DNA of 64,000 nucleotides from Candidatus Competibacteraceae bacterium (GCA_003989085.1 RXIV01000008.1:1-64000), one strand, 5' to 3'. Positions 1-9,443 are shown, counted from the first letter of the stretch. Notes: generated by a model not told the origin, from the sequence alone. Numbers and translations are program-made.

Positions 1-3000
1 GTCCCGTCGACCTCCACCGTCGCCAGCCAGCGCCCGTCCGGCGAAAACCCGCAGGCCAAAACCCCTCCCGCGTGGCCTTCGAAGCGGTGCGCTTCGCTCC
101 GCCCCGCCACGTCCCACAGCCGCACCGTCCCCTCGACCCCCGCCGTCGCCAGCCAGCGCCCGTCCGGCGAAAACCCGCAGGCCCAAACCCCTCCCGCGTG
201 GCCGGTCAACCATTGCGGCCCCAGCGTCGCCAACGCCGTGCCATCGTTGGCGGGCGCAATTCGGATGGAGGGAGTGGGCGGCAGTTGCGCGCTGGTTCGT
301 TCGCAAAACAGATAGCGCGCTCCGGTGCGGTCGATGCCACTGAAATCGGCGTTGACCAGGCGCGTATGGCGAAAGATCGCCCCGTCGAGATCTGCGCCGT
401 GTGCGATGGCGTTGTCCAGATTCACTTCATGCCATTCGCTGTCCGAGGCGTTGGCCTGATCGAGCCGCGCGCCCGGCAGTTGCACGCGCCGCCAGCGGCT
501 TTGCCACAAGTTGGCGTTGCGCAAATCGACCACCCCCAGCGTCAAGCCGTTTTCGCCGCCGTCAATCGTCCACTGGCGCAAATCGCAACCACGCAGATCG
601 AAGCAGGCTGGACGCAGCGGCGACAAACCCAAGCAGTGCAGCGCCAGCCAAGCGGCGAAAGCGGTTTCGCTGCGGCCCGGCTCGGCCTGCTCCAACACCG
701 CCGCCAAGGTGCGCCCTGCATCCGGCAGGCGGTCGTCGCGGTCGGCTTGCGCCGCGTGCCAGCGTTCGGCGAAAAACGCGAAGGTTTCCGGCGACGGCAA
801 CGGCAAGCGACAGCTTTCTGCTTTGCCCGCCATCAGCGCATCCAGCAGATAACCGGCTAGGAAATACTCTTGCAACGAGGTGTGGGCGAACCGGAATTTC
901 TTTTCGTCGGGGCGCACGATAAAGGTGGCTGTGCGCAAATCTTCCTTGAGGATTTCCCGATCCTTGCCGCGATAGACGCTTTCCCAATCCGGGCGGGCGA
1001 CGATGAAACGATCCAGCCACTCCTCCACCCGGTCGTAGGCCAGTTCGCGCACGCCGCGCCGCGTCAACTCCGCCGCCAAATGCTCCATCAAAATCCGCTT
1101 GTGCGGCGGACTCAGTTGATGCTTGGCGTCGTCGCGGCGCAGCCAGCGTTCGACGAACAGGCCGTACAGCACCGCCGCATTGACGGCGCGCCCGTCGATC
1201 TTGCGCCGTTCCAGTTCGGCCAACTCGTTGCCGATATAGCCCAGCAAGATGGGGCGCTGGGCCAGTTCCTTGAGGTTGTACACAGCGGCGATGAATTCCA
1301 GCGTCTGCGCCGGGTCGCGCTGAGGGAAATTGCGCTCCAGATAATCAACGATCTGGTCATTGTTGAACGGCAGCATCAGATAGGCGCGGTAATCGCTGGC
1401 CCGGACCGACTCGCGATCCTGCCCGACAAACAGCGCCCGTTCATCGGCAATCGTGCGGAAATAATGGCTGCGGCAGGAAATCAACAACTTACTGGCTACG
1501 TTGGTGGCAGGCGTTTGACCGTCAGCGCGCGGCTGCCAATAGGATGGTGGATAAATGCTCCACAGCGCGCGGGTGAAGTCCTGACCGCGCTTGGGGTCGA
1601 GATGCACCAGCACCTCGTCCAAGCCATCAAAGATCACCAAAGCCGGATGGGCGCGCACCCAGTCGATCAACTCCCGCGCCTTGAGCTTGTGCGCGTAATC
1701 GGCGCTCTTGAGCAACTGTTCGATGATTGGCTCGACGGCAAATTCGCTCAACTGTTGCGCAGCCACTCGGCGCAAATCGAAATACAACGCCAGCGGCAAT
1801 GCGCCGGCTTCCGGGATTTTGCGTTCCGCGTTGATCTGATCGGCGAGCATCTGGCAACTCACCGTTTTACCCGTTCCGTACTCCCCGAGCAGCGCGCAAA
1901 ACGGCGGCGCGTTGTGATCCTTCGCCCAGTCGATCAACGCCGGGATCAAATCCACTCCCGCCTCATCGGCGCTGGCGGCCAAACCGTCTTTATCCTTACG
2001 GTCGAGCGTTCCCAAATACCGGGCGCGCAGCTTGGTGTACTGCTTCGGGTCAATTTCCCTCTGAAACCCTCCTCCAGCAAACTCATGAAGGGCATCCTCC
2101 GTGCAGGGCTTTTTATCGCGTTTGCCCGAAGGCGGATGACCGTCGGGCGGGGTGTCGTCTGGTTTTGTCAGTGCGGCCGCTGCTTGGATAATCTTATCCG
2201 CGACATAATAAAGAAAACGATCTTTCTCTACTTTACCCCTTAGCTCTCGCCAGGACTTTTTTCGTCCATTTCTCCCTTCGTAAAACAAGATATTCCGTTC
2301 TTTGATTTTTTTCAGCGCGTGTTCAAGATGTTGATGTTCAAACGCTACCGCTATACAGATTGCCCGCTTGCCGTTCTTATTATCACCTCGGTTATTAATG
2401 AATTTGGGAAGCTCCTTTTCCTGGCAATAGGAGCTATTGAAAAAGTCAGTGCTTAACATAAAAAGTGCTATGTCGCCGGTTTCGAACAGTGCAGCGATTT
2501 GTCTATCGCGCCGTGTTGAAGGATCGACATCACGCTCGTCGCGGCGCAGAAGATATTTGCTCGCCGTTTTCCGAGCATCAAGAATCTCCTGCAATCGCTC
2601 ATGAAATTCGCACACTTCCGGCTTGTCCTTATGGCTGTAGGAAATGGGAATTTCAATCGTGACCGGCTCGTTGAGCGGTCGGGCTTTGGGCGGGACGTGC
2701 TTTCCCCGATCCCGGTCATAGTTGAGTGCGTCTGCAAGCCTTTCGACCTCTCCATTTTTTTTGTCGGCGGGCGCTTGCAAATAACAGGCGCGCGTTTCCA
2801 GCTTGCCGCCGTCATCCACCGCCAACTCAATGCCCGTGCCAAGCGCCGCCAATTCCTCGTTCAGTCGCTTCTTGGTTTGGCGCAAACTGGCCAGGACGCG
2901 ATTGCTGGCCTTCTCTCCAAAATGGCTTTGCAACAATTCGGTCAGCGGGATATGCCCAGTCGCGCTGCGCTGAGCTTGATCAACGAAGGATTGCGCCAGG

Positions 3001-3077
3001 GCGCGCTGTGCGGGTTTCAGCTTGGGGAACAGTTCTTCCAGAACTTGCCACAATGGTTTGTCGTCGGGCGATGGCAT
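1..3077 (-). CDS. TIR-NACHT-pentapeptide-WD40 STAND protein (3' end outside window)
   Basis: An unbroken frame of about 1025 codons begins at ATG 3077 and is still open at the left edge. A GAGGAG ribosome site precedes the ATG. Predicted order: an N-terminal helical region (1-130); a TIR-like domain (about 140-270) with ISYSHKDKP and a later ALFMLSTDF strand; a NACHT/STAND NTPase with P-loop GEYGTGKT (398-405) and Walker B LVIFDGLDEV (about 480); pentapeptide-type repeats rich in DLR/NAxL (about 820-910); then WD40 repeats with the unit FSPDGRWLAT (from about 945). Known proteins of this layout couple ligand sensing by the WD40 part to NTPase-driven oligomerisation and TIR NADase or adapter activity, and several defend against phage. 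That role is inferred here. No partner gene is visible. The minus strand carries the real gene; opposite-strand frames are shadows. Confidence 0.88.
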   Translation of the reverse strand, partial: MPSPDDKPLWQVLEELFPKLKPAQRALAQSFVDQAQRSATGHIPLTELLQSHFGEKASNRVLASLRQTKKRLNEELAALGTGIELAVDDGGKLETRACYLQAPADKKNGEVERLADALNYDRDRGKHVPPKARPLNEPVTIEIPISYSHKDKPEVCEFHERLQEILDARKTASKYLLRRDERDVDPSTRRDRQIAALFETGDIALFMLSTDFFNSSYCQEKELPKFINNRGDNKNGKRAICIAVAFEHQHLEHALKKIKERNILFYEGRNGRKKSWRELRGKVEKDRFLYYVADKIIQAAAALTKPDDTPPDGHPPSGKRDKKPCTEDALHEFAGGGFQREIDPKQYTKLRARYLGTLDRKDKDGLAASADEAGVDLIPALIDWAKDHNAPPFCALLGEYGTGKTVSCQMLADQINAERKIPEAGALPLALYFDLRRVAAQQLSEFAVEPIIEQLLKSADYAHKLKARELIDWVRAHPALVIFDGLDEVLVHLDPKRGQDFTRALWSIYPPSYWQPRADGQTPATNVASKLLISCRSHYFRTIADERALFVGQDRESVRASDYRAYLMLPFNNDQIVDYLERNFPQRDPAQTLEFIAAVYNLKELAQRPILLGYIGNELAELERRKIDGRAVNAAVLYGLFVERWLRRDDAKHQLSPPHKRILMEHLAAELTRRGVRELAYDRVEEWLDRFIVARPDWESVYRGKDREILKEDLRTATFIVRPDEKKFRFAHTSLQEYFLAGYLLDALMAGKAESCRLPLPSPETFAFFAERWHAAQADRDDRLPDAGRTLAAVLEQAEPGRSETAFAAWLALHCLGLSPLRPACFDLRGCDLRQWTIDGGENGLTLGVVDLRNANLWQSRWRRVQLPGARLDQANASDSEWHEVNLDNAIAHGADLDGAIFRHTRLVNADFSGIDRTGARYLFCERTSAQLPPTPSIRIAPANDGTALATLGPQWLTGHAGGVWACGFSPDGRWLATAGVEGTVRLWDVAGRSEAHRFEGHAGGVLACGFSPDGRWLATVEVDG
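18..203 (-). repeat. WD40-coding tandem repeat, 126-bp period
   Basis: Bases 18-77 and 144-203 match over 60 positions with one mismatch, offset exactly 126 bp (42 codons, one WD40 blade). Such near-identity at DNA level between adjacent blades points to recent duplication or gene conversion. More copies probably continue to the left of the window. Confidence 0.85.
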
Positions 3078-3113
3078 GGCGATCTCCTCAATCTACTTAC
3101 GGGACTGAGAAGC

Positions 3114-3142
3114 ATCATAAGCGAAAGATTGAAGCGTGACAA
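3114..3142 (-). promoter_or_regulatory. Sigma70-type promoter of the STAND gene
   Basis: On the minus strand TTGTCA (3142-3137) and TATGAT (3119-3114) are separated by exactly 17 nt, 37 nt upstream of the ATG at 3077. A second TTGTCA lies 10 nt further upstream because the 10-mer CGTGACAATA/T is tandemly repeated on the plus strand at 3135-3154. The doubled box could be a spare -35 or a regulator half-site pair. Confidence 0.6.
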
Positions 3143-3220
3143 TACGTGACAATTACGCGCAGCTAATTTTCTGAAACTCCTATTTAAATCAATCACTCTA
3201 TGGGTGGCCTGCCGGAAATT

Positions 3221-4324
3221 TCAAGCTGGTTTGGGCCGGCGGGTGATGAACATAGCGTCGCCGTAGCTGAAAAAGCGGTAGCGCTGATCGACCGCATGAC
3301 GGTAGGCCGCCAGCGCCTCGGCATGACCGGCGAAGGCCGCCACCAGCATCAGCAAGGTGGATTCCGGCAAGTGAAAGTTGGTGATCAGCGCATCCGCCAC
3401 CCGAAACTGGTAGCCGGGATAAATGAAGATGCGGGTTTCGCCTTGCCAGGGTTGAATCACGCCGGACTGGGCGGCAGTCTCCAGCGCCCGCACCGCAGTG
3501 GTGCCGACTGCGACGATCCGCCCGCCTTGTCTCTGCGTTTGACGAATCTGGTCGCAGGCGGCTGCGCTCACCTCGATCCATTCCGGGTGCATACGGTGTT
3601 CGGTGATCTGCTCGACTCGCAGCGGCTGAAAGGTCCCGGCTCCAACGTGCAGGGTGATAAAGGTCTGATCCACCCCCATCGCCGCCAATTGCTCCAGCAG
3701 GTCTCGATCGAAATGCAGCCCGGCGGTTGGTGCAGCGACCGCGCCCGGCTGGCGAGCATAGACCGTCTGGTAACGATCCCGATCTTCCGCAGTTGGTGCG
3801 CGGTGGATGTAGGGCGGCAGCGGCACCTGCCCATGCCGCTCCAGCAGGGTCAGCACCGATTCATCACCGGCCACGGCAATCTCAAACAGCGCATCGTGGC
3901 GGGCCAGCACTGTCGCAGCGAATCCACCATCCAGCAGCAACTGCCCGCCCGGTTTAGGCGCTTTGCTGGCGTGGATCTGAACCAATGCCCGCCGTTCGTC
4001 TAACACTCGCTCGATCAGCAGTTCAATCCGCCCGCCGCTGGCCTTACGCCCGAACAGCCGGGCCGGAATGACTCGGGTATCATTGAACACCAGCCGATCT
4101 CCGGGACGCAGCAATATTGCCAGATCACGAAAGCAGCCATCGCCTAGTTCGCCGGTCACGCCATCCAAGGTTAATAACCGGCTGGCGCCACGCTGTGCCG
4201 GTGGTTGTTGAGCGATCAGTTCCGGCGGCAGGGCAAACTGAAAATCCTGCCGTCGCCAAGCCGTCGCTGCGGCCGTTGGTTCCACCGGGAACCCTGGCCC
4301 TGGTCTAAGCTCTGAATCAATCAT
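3221..4324 (-). CDS. queA: S-adenosylmethionine:tRNA ribosyltransferase-isomerase
   Basis: QueA transfers and isomerises the ribosyl part of SAM onto 7-aminomethyl-7-deazaguanine in tRNA, giving epoxyqueuosine in the queuosine pathway. The protein (367 aa) carries family blocks [30 protein letters not shown] and [13 protein letters not shown] in the usual order and is full length. The ATG at 4324 is preferred because GGAG lies 5 nt upstream. An earlier in-frame ATG at 4348 would add eight residues and overlap the dsbC start on the other strand. The conserved core begins about 22 residues in (RRQDFQF), so the N-terminus is somewhat extended. It is divergent from dsbC and converges on nothing in the 140 bp that separates it from the STAND gene. 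Confidence 0.95.
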   Translation of the reverse strand: MIDSELRPGPGFPVEPTAAATAWRRQDFQFALPPELIAQQPPAQRGASRLLTLDGVTGELGDGCFRDLAILLRPGDRLVFNDTRVIPARLFGRKASGGRIELLIERVLDERRALVQIHASKAPKPGGQLLLDGGFAATVLARHDALFEIAVAGDESVLTLLERHGQVPLPPYIHRAPTAEDRDRYQTVYARQPGAVAAPTAGLHFDRDLLEQLAAMGVDQTFITLHVGAGTFQPLRVEQITEHRMHPEWIEVSAAACDQIRQTQRQGGRIVAVGTTAVRALETAAQSGVIQPWQGETRIFIYPGYQFRVADALITNFHLPESTLLMLVAAFAGHAEALAAYRHAVDQRYRFFSYGDAMFITRRPKPA

Positions 4325-4352
4325 CCCTTCTCCATCACTTGTGGACATTGCT

Positions 4353-5150
4353 ATGCGTAAAACCCTGCTAATCGTCGCTGCCCTTTACACAGCCAGCGCA
4401 TGGACCGCCGACCAGAAGCCTGAGCCGGCTCCAGCGCCTGTTCCAGTCCCGGCTTCAGCGGCGGTTCTGACCCCGCCAGATCTGAGCCGATTGCAAGCCG
4501 CCCTCAATGGCGAAAAACCTGACAGCATTCAACCGGCGGCGATTGCCGGGCTGTATGAGGTGGTGGTCGGCGGTCAGGTGCTGTATCTGAGCGCGGATGG
4601 ACGCTTTGTCGTGCAGGGCGACATTCTCGATCTGGATTCCCATGCCAACCTGACCGATAGCCGACGGGGTGAGTTGCGGGGCAAGGTCATCGACACCATC
4701 GACGAGAAAGATATGGTGGTGTTCAGTCCCGAAGGGCCGGTCCGGCATACGGTCACGGTCTTCACTGATGTGGACTGTGGCTACTGCCGCAAGATGCACA
4801 GCCAGATGGCGGCTTACAACAAGGAAGGGATCAAGATTCGTTATCTGCTGTTCCCCCGTGAAGGGATTGGTTCCGAATCCTACAACAAGGCGGTGGCGGT
4901 TTGGTGCGCCGACAATCGGCAGGAAGCCATGACCAAGGCTAAACGTGGTGAAGACATCGGGCATAAAACCTGTAACAACCCGGTCAAGGCGCAGTATGAA
5001 CTGGGCCAGAAACTGGGGGTGCGGGGTACACCCAGCCTGATTCTGGACAATGGCGAGATGATTCCCGGCTATGTGCCACCGACGCAACTGGCGCAATTAC
5101 TGGCGCAGGATCAGACACCCAAGACACCCAAAACGGCAGCCAAGCCCTGA
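4353..5150 (+). CDS. dsbC: Periplasmic disulfide isomerase DsbC/DsbG family
   Basis: This protein isomerises wrong disulfides in secreted proteins and is kept reduced by DsbD. It has 265 aa: a signal peptide ([17 protein letters not shown], cleavage near A19), a Pro/Ala-rich stretch (PAPVPVPAS) unusual for DsbC, the small N-terminal dimerisation domain, then a thioredoxin fold with active site C142-G-Y-C145 and the cis-Pro loop RGTPSLIL (about 224-231). Two further cysteines (WCADN and KTCNNP) match the structural pair of DsbC. ATG 4353 is chosen because it begins the signal peptide; an in-frame ATG lies at 4341. Its 5' end overlaps the longer of the two possible queA starts. Confidence 0.93.
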   Translation: MRKTLLIVAALYTASAWTADQKPEPAPAPVPVPASAAVLTPPDLSRLQAALNGEKPDSIQPAAIAGLYEVVVGGQVLYLSADGRFVVQGDILDLDSHANLTDSRRGELRGKVIDTIDEKDMVVFSPEGPVRHTVTVFTDVDCGYCRKMHSQMAAYNKEGIKIRYLLFPREGIGSESYNKAVAVWCADNRQEAMTKAKRGEDIGHKTCNNPVKAQYELGQKLGVRGTPSLILDNGEMIPGYVPPTQLAQLLAQDQTPKTPKTAAKP

Positions 5151-5175
5151 GGCGGAAGCAAGCCCATCATTTCAC

Positions 5176-5203
5176 GGCGCAGCGACTTACCCGTCGCTGC
5201 GCC
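5176..5203. terminator. 11-bp perfect hairpin between convergent genes
   Basis: GGCGCAGCGAC (5176-5186) pairs perfectly with 5193-5203 around a TTACCC loop, 26 nt after the dsbC stop. There is no T-run on either side, so it is either a non-canonical terminator or a structural RNA element shared with the hairpin at 5247-5266. Confidence 0.4.
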
Positions 5204-5246
5204 TGCACTCAAATCCGTCGATCTGCTTACCAGTTTGCGCGGAAAG

Positions 5247-5266
5247 CCTCGGCCTTTAGGCCGGGG
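5247..5266. other. TTTA-loop hairpin resembling an IS200/IS605 right end
   Basis: An 8-bp stem (5247-5254 with 5259-5266, one G-U) closes a TTTA loop and is followed by ATGGATA. A closely similar hairpin with the same loop occurs at 10342-10361. GGCYTTTAGGCC-like hairpins are typical of the right ends (omega/re-RNA 3' ends) of IS200/IS605 and tnpB elements. No tnpA or tnpB is present, so this would be a solo remnant. The rest of 5151-5338 shows no gene. Confidence 0.35.
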
Positions 5267-5338
5267 ATGGATAACATATCCGGATAAAACGGCCATCGCC
5301 ATTCATCACTCACGCTGAAAAAGCTGGCAAATCGGCTC

Positions 5339-6943
5339 TCACTGTTCCGCCAAAATAAACTCCGCTGCTTTCTCGCCGATCACTATCGTTGGCGCATTAG
5401 TATTGCCACCGATCAGGGTCGGCATAATCGAAGCATCCGCCACCCACAACCCACTCAGACCCCGCACCCGCAACTGATCATCCACCACCGCCAACGGATC
5501 ATGACCCATTTTGCAAGTGCCGACTGGATGATAAATGGTCTCCGCTCGGCGGCGAATAAATTCCCGCAATTCATCATCGCTTTGCACCGCCGCGCCGGGA
5601 AATAATTCCTGACCCCGATAGCCATCGAAAGCCGGCGCAGCCAGAATCTTCCGGCAGCTTTTCACCGCCGCCAGCAGGGTGTCCAAATCATCCGGGTGAC
5701 TTAAATAATTCGGTTGTAGCAAGGGCGGATCACGAGGATCAGCGCTGTTCAAGGTGAGAACGCCACGACTCTTGGGCCGCAGATCGCAAGCATGGAGTGA
5801 ATAGCCGTAACCGTGCCAAATCCGCCGACCATGATCGTCGAGAATGGTCGCGGTCAAGTGATACTGAATGTTGGGCAATAGCTGTGCCGGATCAGTCTTC
5901 ACAAACCCGCCGGCCTCAGCCAGATTGCTGGTCAGAAAACCACGTCGATGGCGGACATAATCGGCGACGCCTTGAATCAACCGGGGCAGGAATGACAACG
6001 CAAAACCGTAAGAGGCGCGGCGCAGATCGCGATGGGCGACAATCACGTCCAGATGATCCTGCAAGTTCTGGCCGACCCCTGGTAGTTCATGCCGCACGGG
6101 AATACCGTGCTGTTCCAATTCCGCCCGTGGCCCGACCCCGGACAGCAGAAGCAGCTGCGGCGAGTTAATCGCCCCGCCGGCCAGCACCACTTCCCGCCGC
6201 GCCCGCAATTCCACGGTCTGGTCGCTGCGGTCGAGGTAAGCAACCCCCACCGCCTGTTTCCCTTCAAACAGAATCCGGCTGGCTAACGCATGGGTCAGAA
6301 CAGTCAGATTCGGGCGCTGGCGGATCGGGTGCAGATAGGCGCGGGCGCTGCTACACCGTTGCCCGTCCTTCTGCGTGACTTGATAAAAGCCGACCCCCTC
6401 CTGTTCTGCGCCATTGAAATCATCGTTCAATGGATAACCGGCTTGCCCGGCAGCACGGACAAATACCCGGCTAATTTCACCCTGCTGGCGCAGATCGGCG
6501 ACGTTCAGCGGCCCATCGACGCCGTGATAGGCGGACGGACCGCGTTCCTGATGCTCGGCGCGTTTGAACAGCGGCAGTAACTCGGCGTAACTCCAACCCC
6601 GATTACCCAGCGCCGCCCAATGGTCATAATCCCAACGATGCCCACGGGTATACACCATCGCATTGCTGGAACTGCTGCCGCCCAGGGTCTTGCCACGCGG
6701 CCAGAACAGCCGGCGGTCGTGCAACTGCGTCTGTGGAACCGTCTGGTAGCGCCAGTTGAGCGTCTTGCTGCGCATCATGAAAAACATCCCGACCGGTAGG
6801 TGAATCCACGGGCTGCGATCCTCGGGACCCGCCTCCAGTAGACACACCTGACGGTGCGGATCAGCGGACAGCCGATTGGCCAGCACGCAGCCGGCTGAAC
6901 CCGCACCCACAATGATCGTGTCGTAAACCATCGTGTCGCACAT
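5339..6943 (-). CDS. GMC family FAD-dependent alcohol/choline dehydrogenase
   Basis: A flavoprotein of 534 aa that oxidises an alcohol, most like choline dehydrogenase (BetA) and related polyethylene glycol or alkan-1-ol dehydrogenases. It has an N-terminal FAD-binding motif GAGSAGCVLANRL (about 12-24), the GMC signature around GGSSSNAMVYTRG, an active-site YHPVGTCKMG near residue 470, and a C-terminal NTNAPTIVIGEKAAEFI. ATG 6943 is chosen for the GAGG 8 nt upstream; the frame is open to 7090 but that would overlap the divergent regulator. The adjacent, divergently transcribed AraC-type regulator is the obvious candidate controller. The true substrate cannot be read from sequence, and no betaine aldehyde dehydrogenase is nearby. 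Confidence 0.88.
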   Translation of the reverse strand: MCDTMVYDTIIVGAGSAGCVLANRLSADPHRQVCLLEAGPEDRSPWIHLPVGMFFMMRSKTLNWRYQTVPQTQLHDRRLFWPRGKTLGGSSSSNAMVYTRGHRWDYDHWAALGNRGWSYAELLPLFKRAEHQERGPSAYHGVDGPLNVADLRQQGEISRVFVRAAGQAGYPLNDDFNGAEQEGVGFYQVTQKDGQRCSSARAYLHPIRQRPNLTVLTHALASRILFEGKQAVGVAYLDRSDQTVELRARREVVLAGGAINSPQLLLLSGVGPRAELEQHGIPVRHELPGVGQNLQDHLDVIVAHRDLRRASYGFALSFLPRLIQGVADYVRHRRGFLTSNLAEAGGFVKTDPAQLLPNIQYHLTATILDDHGRRIWHGYGYSLHACDLRPKSRGVLTLNSADPRDPPLLQPNYLSHPDDLDTLLAAVKSCRKILAAPAFDGYRGQELFPGAAVQSDDELREFIRRRAETIYHPVGTCKMGHDPLAVVDDQLRVRGLSGLWVADASIMPTLIGGNTNAPTIVIGEKAAEFILAEQ

Positions 6944-7146
6944 GCTCCAGTCCTCTGCCGGCATCTGGCCGGACGGTTGTCGGGCGGTAATGGAAGTGGC
7001 GGATTTACCAAGACTAATCACTTCCTGAACTCCGGGCTTGTCGAAAATGGCAGCGATTTGGCGAAACTGGCTAACAGTGGATGAGGACACTACACTTTGT
7101 AATTATTCGTCGATTTCCGTCTCTTCATCATCAGGAAGGCGTCATC

Positions 7147-7914
7147 TTGAGCAAGCTGTACATTTGGCAAAATCGCGGCTTTTTCATGGGCCGCCTGCCG
7201 GATATTTCTGAACACCGGCTCGGCTCCGCCGCGCTGTGCGTCGGCATCGACAAGCCGTTCCGGGTGTTGGAAAGCGAGAGCAGCGGTTGGCGAGACTGTC
7301 GGATTGTCCTGGTGCCGCCGGGCTGTCTCCATGAAATCCAGGTCGGCGGCGCTATCATGGCGATCCTGTTTATTGAACCAGAGGGCGCCGATTACCCGGC
7401 GATCCAGAACGCCATGCTCGATGGCGAGTGGCAATGCCTGTACGGTCTGAGCCACGAAACAGAAGTTCTGACTGCCCTGCACGAAGCCTGGGAACGTCAG
7501 CCCGACGCCGCCGCGATTCACGATCTGCTTGACCGGCTGATTCCGCCGCCGGGTTCGGAGGAGCGCCAGCATCTACTGGACGTGCGGATTCAGCGGGTGA
7601 TCCGGCTGATGAAAGAGGATTTGACCCGCAGTTATTCGATGAACGAACTGGCCGAGTCCATTAGTCTGTCGCCGACCCGACTGGTACATCTGTTCAAGGA
7701 AGAAGTCGGGGTGCCGATTCGCCGCTTCCGGCAATGGCACCGGATGCGGGTCGTGGCGGCGCTGATCGCCAAGGGCGATACCCTGACCGATGCAGCGCTG
7801 GGGGCGGGCTTTGCCGATTCCTCGCACTTCAGCCGCGCTTTTCGCAACATGTTCGGGATTACCCCTTCTTCCGTTTTCGGTCGCGCCGCCAATGTGCGGA
7901 TCGTGATCGCGTGA
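7147..7914 (+). CDS. AraC/XylS-family transcriptional regulator
   Basis: A DNA-binding regulator of 255 aa from the TTG at 7147, which has AGGAAGG upstream; a longer ATG frame from 7081 is possible. The N-terminal 140 residues form a poorly conserved cupin-like sensing region (LVPPGCLHEIQV). The C-terminal third (about 155-245) is a double helix-turn-helix: MNELAESISLSPTRLVHLF, then DAALGAGFADSSHFSRAF and a GITPS end typical of AraC proteins. It is divergent from the GMC oxidoreductase and probably regulates it (inference from position). Its stop overlaps a possible GTG start of the following tatD, so those two are likely co-transcribed. Confidence 0.9.
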   Translation: MSKLYIWQNRGFFMGRLPDISEHRLGSAALCVGIDKPFRVLESESSGWRDCRIVLVPPGCLHEIQVGGAIMAILFIEPEGADYPAIQNAMLDGEWQCLYGLSHETEVLTALHEAWERQPDAAAIHDLLDRLIPPPGSEERQHLLDVRIQRVIRLMKEDLTRSYSMNELAESISLSPTRLVHLFKEEVGVPIRRFRQWHRMRVVAALIAKGDTLTDAALGAGFADSSHFSRAFRNMFGITPSSVFGRAANVRIVIA

Positions 7915-7925
7915 ACCAGGCAGCG

Positions 7926-8717
7926 ATGTTGACCCTGATCGATAGCCATAACCACTTCGATGATGCCGGCTTTGACGCGGACCGTGCTGATAGTTACCAA
8001 CGGGCGCGAGCCGCCGGAGTGGAAGTGCAAGTGCTAAACGCGGTATGCGCCCGGCTGTGGCCGAAGCTCAAAACCGTCGCCGCGAGCTATCCAGGGCTGT
8101 ACCCGTGCTATGGCCTGCATCCAGTCTGGCTGAGCGAACACCGCCCGGAGCATCTGGACCAACTCGCTGACTGGATCACGCAAGAACGGCCGGTCGCGAT
8201 TGGCGAATGCGGGCTGGATTTTTATCTGCCTGATCTTGATCCCGATGCCCAGGCGGAATACTTCGCCGGACAACTGCGGCTGGCCCGCCGCCATGATCTG
8301 CCGGTGGTCATCCACGCCCGCCATGCCGTCGATCAGGTGATCAAGCAAGTGCGACGCTTTGCCGGGGTGCGTGGCATGGTGCATAGCTTCTCCGGCAGCG
8401 AAGACCAGGCCGGGCGGCTGCTGGATTTGGGGATTCTGCTCAGTTTCGGCGGGCCGCTGACCTATCCCCGCGCCAATCGATTGCAAAGTCTGGTGCGCTA
8501 TCTGCCGCTGGATGGGCTGCTGCTGGAAACCGACGCCCCGGATCAACCGGTCAACAGTCATCACGGCCAGCGTCACGAACCGGCGCAACTGGTGGATGTG
8601 CTGGTCTGCGTCGCCAAACTGCGTGAGGCTGACCCGGCGGAGATTGCCGCAGCCACCACCGCCAACGCCCGCCGGCTGTTCCAGTTCCCTGATGCCTCAT
8701 CCGCACGCCCGCACTGA
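7926..8717 (+). CDS. tatD: TatD-family metal-dependent hydrolase
   Basis: A TIM-barrel amidohydrolase-fold metalloenzyme of 263 aa. Relatives act as 3'-5' DNA/RNA exonucleases or deoxyribonucleases. Metal ligands appear in the standard positions: DSHNHFDD near the N-terminus, GECGLDF (about 95), IHARH (about 128), MVHSFSG (about 155) and ETDAP (about 205). ATG 7926 is used; a GTG at 7911 overlapping the araC stop would add five residues. Its 3' end overlaps tcdA by 26 nt in another frame, so translation is probably coupled. Confidence 0.9.
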   Translation: MLTLIDSHNHFDDAGFDADRADSYQRARAAGVEVQVLNAVCARLWPKLKTVAASYPGLYPCYGLHPVWLSEHRPEHLDQLADWITQERPVAIGECGLDFYLPDLDPDAQAEYFAGQLRLARRHDLPVVIHARHAVDQVIKQVRRFAGVRGMVHSFSGSEDQAGRLLDLGILLSFGGPLTYPRANRLQSLVRYLPLDGLLLETDAPDQPVNSHHGQRHEPAQLVDVLVCVAKLREADPAEIAAATTANARRLFQFPDASSARPH

Positions 8718-9429
8718 AATTCTAATTGGTGTAGAAGGTCTTGCCCGGTTGCGAGCGGCGCGGGTGCTGGTGGCCGGGCTGGGCGGGGTCGGCGGCCATG
8801 CGGCGGAGGCGCTGGGCCGGGCCGGCGTTGGCCGCTTGACCCTCCTGGACCACGATGTCGTTTCTCCGTCCAATCTCAACCGGCAATTGGTGGCGCTGCA
8901 TTCCACACTGGGCCGGCCCAAGGTGGAGGTGATGGCCGAACGGTTGCGCGATATTGACCCGGCCATTGAATTAACCCTGATCAGCGAGTTTCTCCAGCCC
9001 GCCGCAGCCGATAGGTTAATAGCCGCTACCCGTTATGACTACGTTGCCGATTGCATTGACAGCATTGTTTGTAAAGCGGCGCTGGTCGCAGCCTGTCACC
9101 GGCAGGGCGTCCCGGTGATTTCAGCCTTGGGTGCGGGTAATTGTCTGGATGTGAGCCGGGTGCGGGTGGCGCAGTTGAATCAGACCCAGGTTTGTCCACT
9201 GGCGCGGGAATTACGACGGCGCTTGCGGGAATTGAATGCGCCACTGAACTATCCGGTGATTTACAGCGATGAGCCGCGCCGGCCGCCCTTGCCGCATCAG
9301 CCCGTCAGCGGCGATCAGCCGGGCCGGTCTCGGGCAGTGAATGGCACAATAGCCTACTTGCCGGCGCTGGTCGGAGTCATGCTGGCCGGGGTGATCATTC
9401 AGCGGTTATTGAGTGATCCGCCTGCCTGA
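8692..9429 (+). CDS. tcdA: tRNA threonylcarbamoyladenosine dehydratase
   Basis: An E1-like ThiF/MoeB fold enzyme that uses ATP to cyclise t6A37 in tRNA to ct6A. The 245-aa protein has the nucleotide-binding glycine motif GLGGVGGHAAEALGRAG (about 25-41), the DHDVVSPSNLNRQ motif that marks E1-like adenylation domains, and DCIDSIVCKAALV. The C-terminal hydrophobic stretch (YLPALVGVMLAGVII) is typical of TcdA/YgdL, which associates with membranes. The start lies inside the end of tatD. It converges on mepA with only 14 nt between the stops. Confidence 0.92.
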   Translation: MPHPHARTEILIGVEGLARLRAARVLVAGLGGVGGHAAEALGRAGVGRLTLLDHDVVSPSNLNRQLVALHSTLGRPKVEVMAERLRDIDPAIELTLISEFLQPAAADRLIAATRYDYVADCIDSIVCKAALVAACHRQGVPVISALGAGNCLDVSRVRVAQLNQTQVCPLARELRRRLRELNAPLNYPVIYSDEPRRPPLPHQPVSGDQPGRSRAVNGTIAYLPALVGVMLAGVIIQRLLSDPPA

Positions 9430-9443
9430 CCTGAACCCGCATT

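Noticed and set aside
870..2243. A 457-codon open frame on the plus strand across the STAND gene.
   Set aside because: It runs opposite the NACHT coding region and has no recognisable motif. The minus strand shows the P-loop, Walker B, pentapeptide and WD40 motifs in one unbroken frame.
5176..5203. Canonical intrinsic terminator for dsbC.
   Set aside because: The stem is perfect but no T-run follows on either strand, so it is recorded only as a low-confidence terminator-like hairpin.
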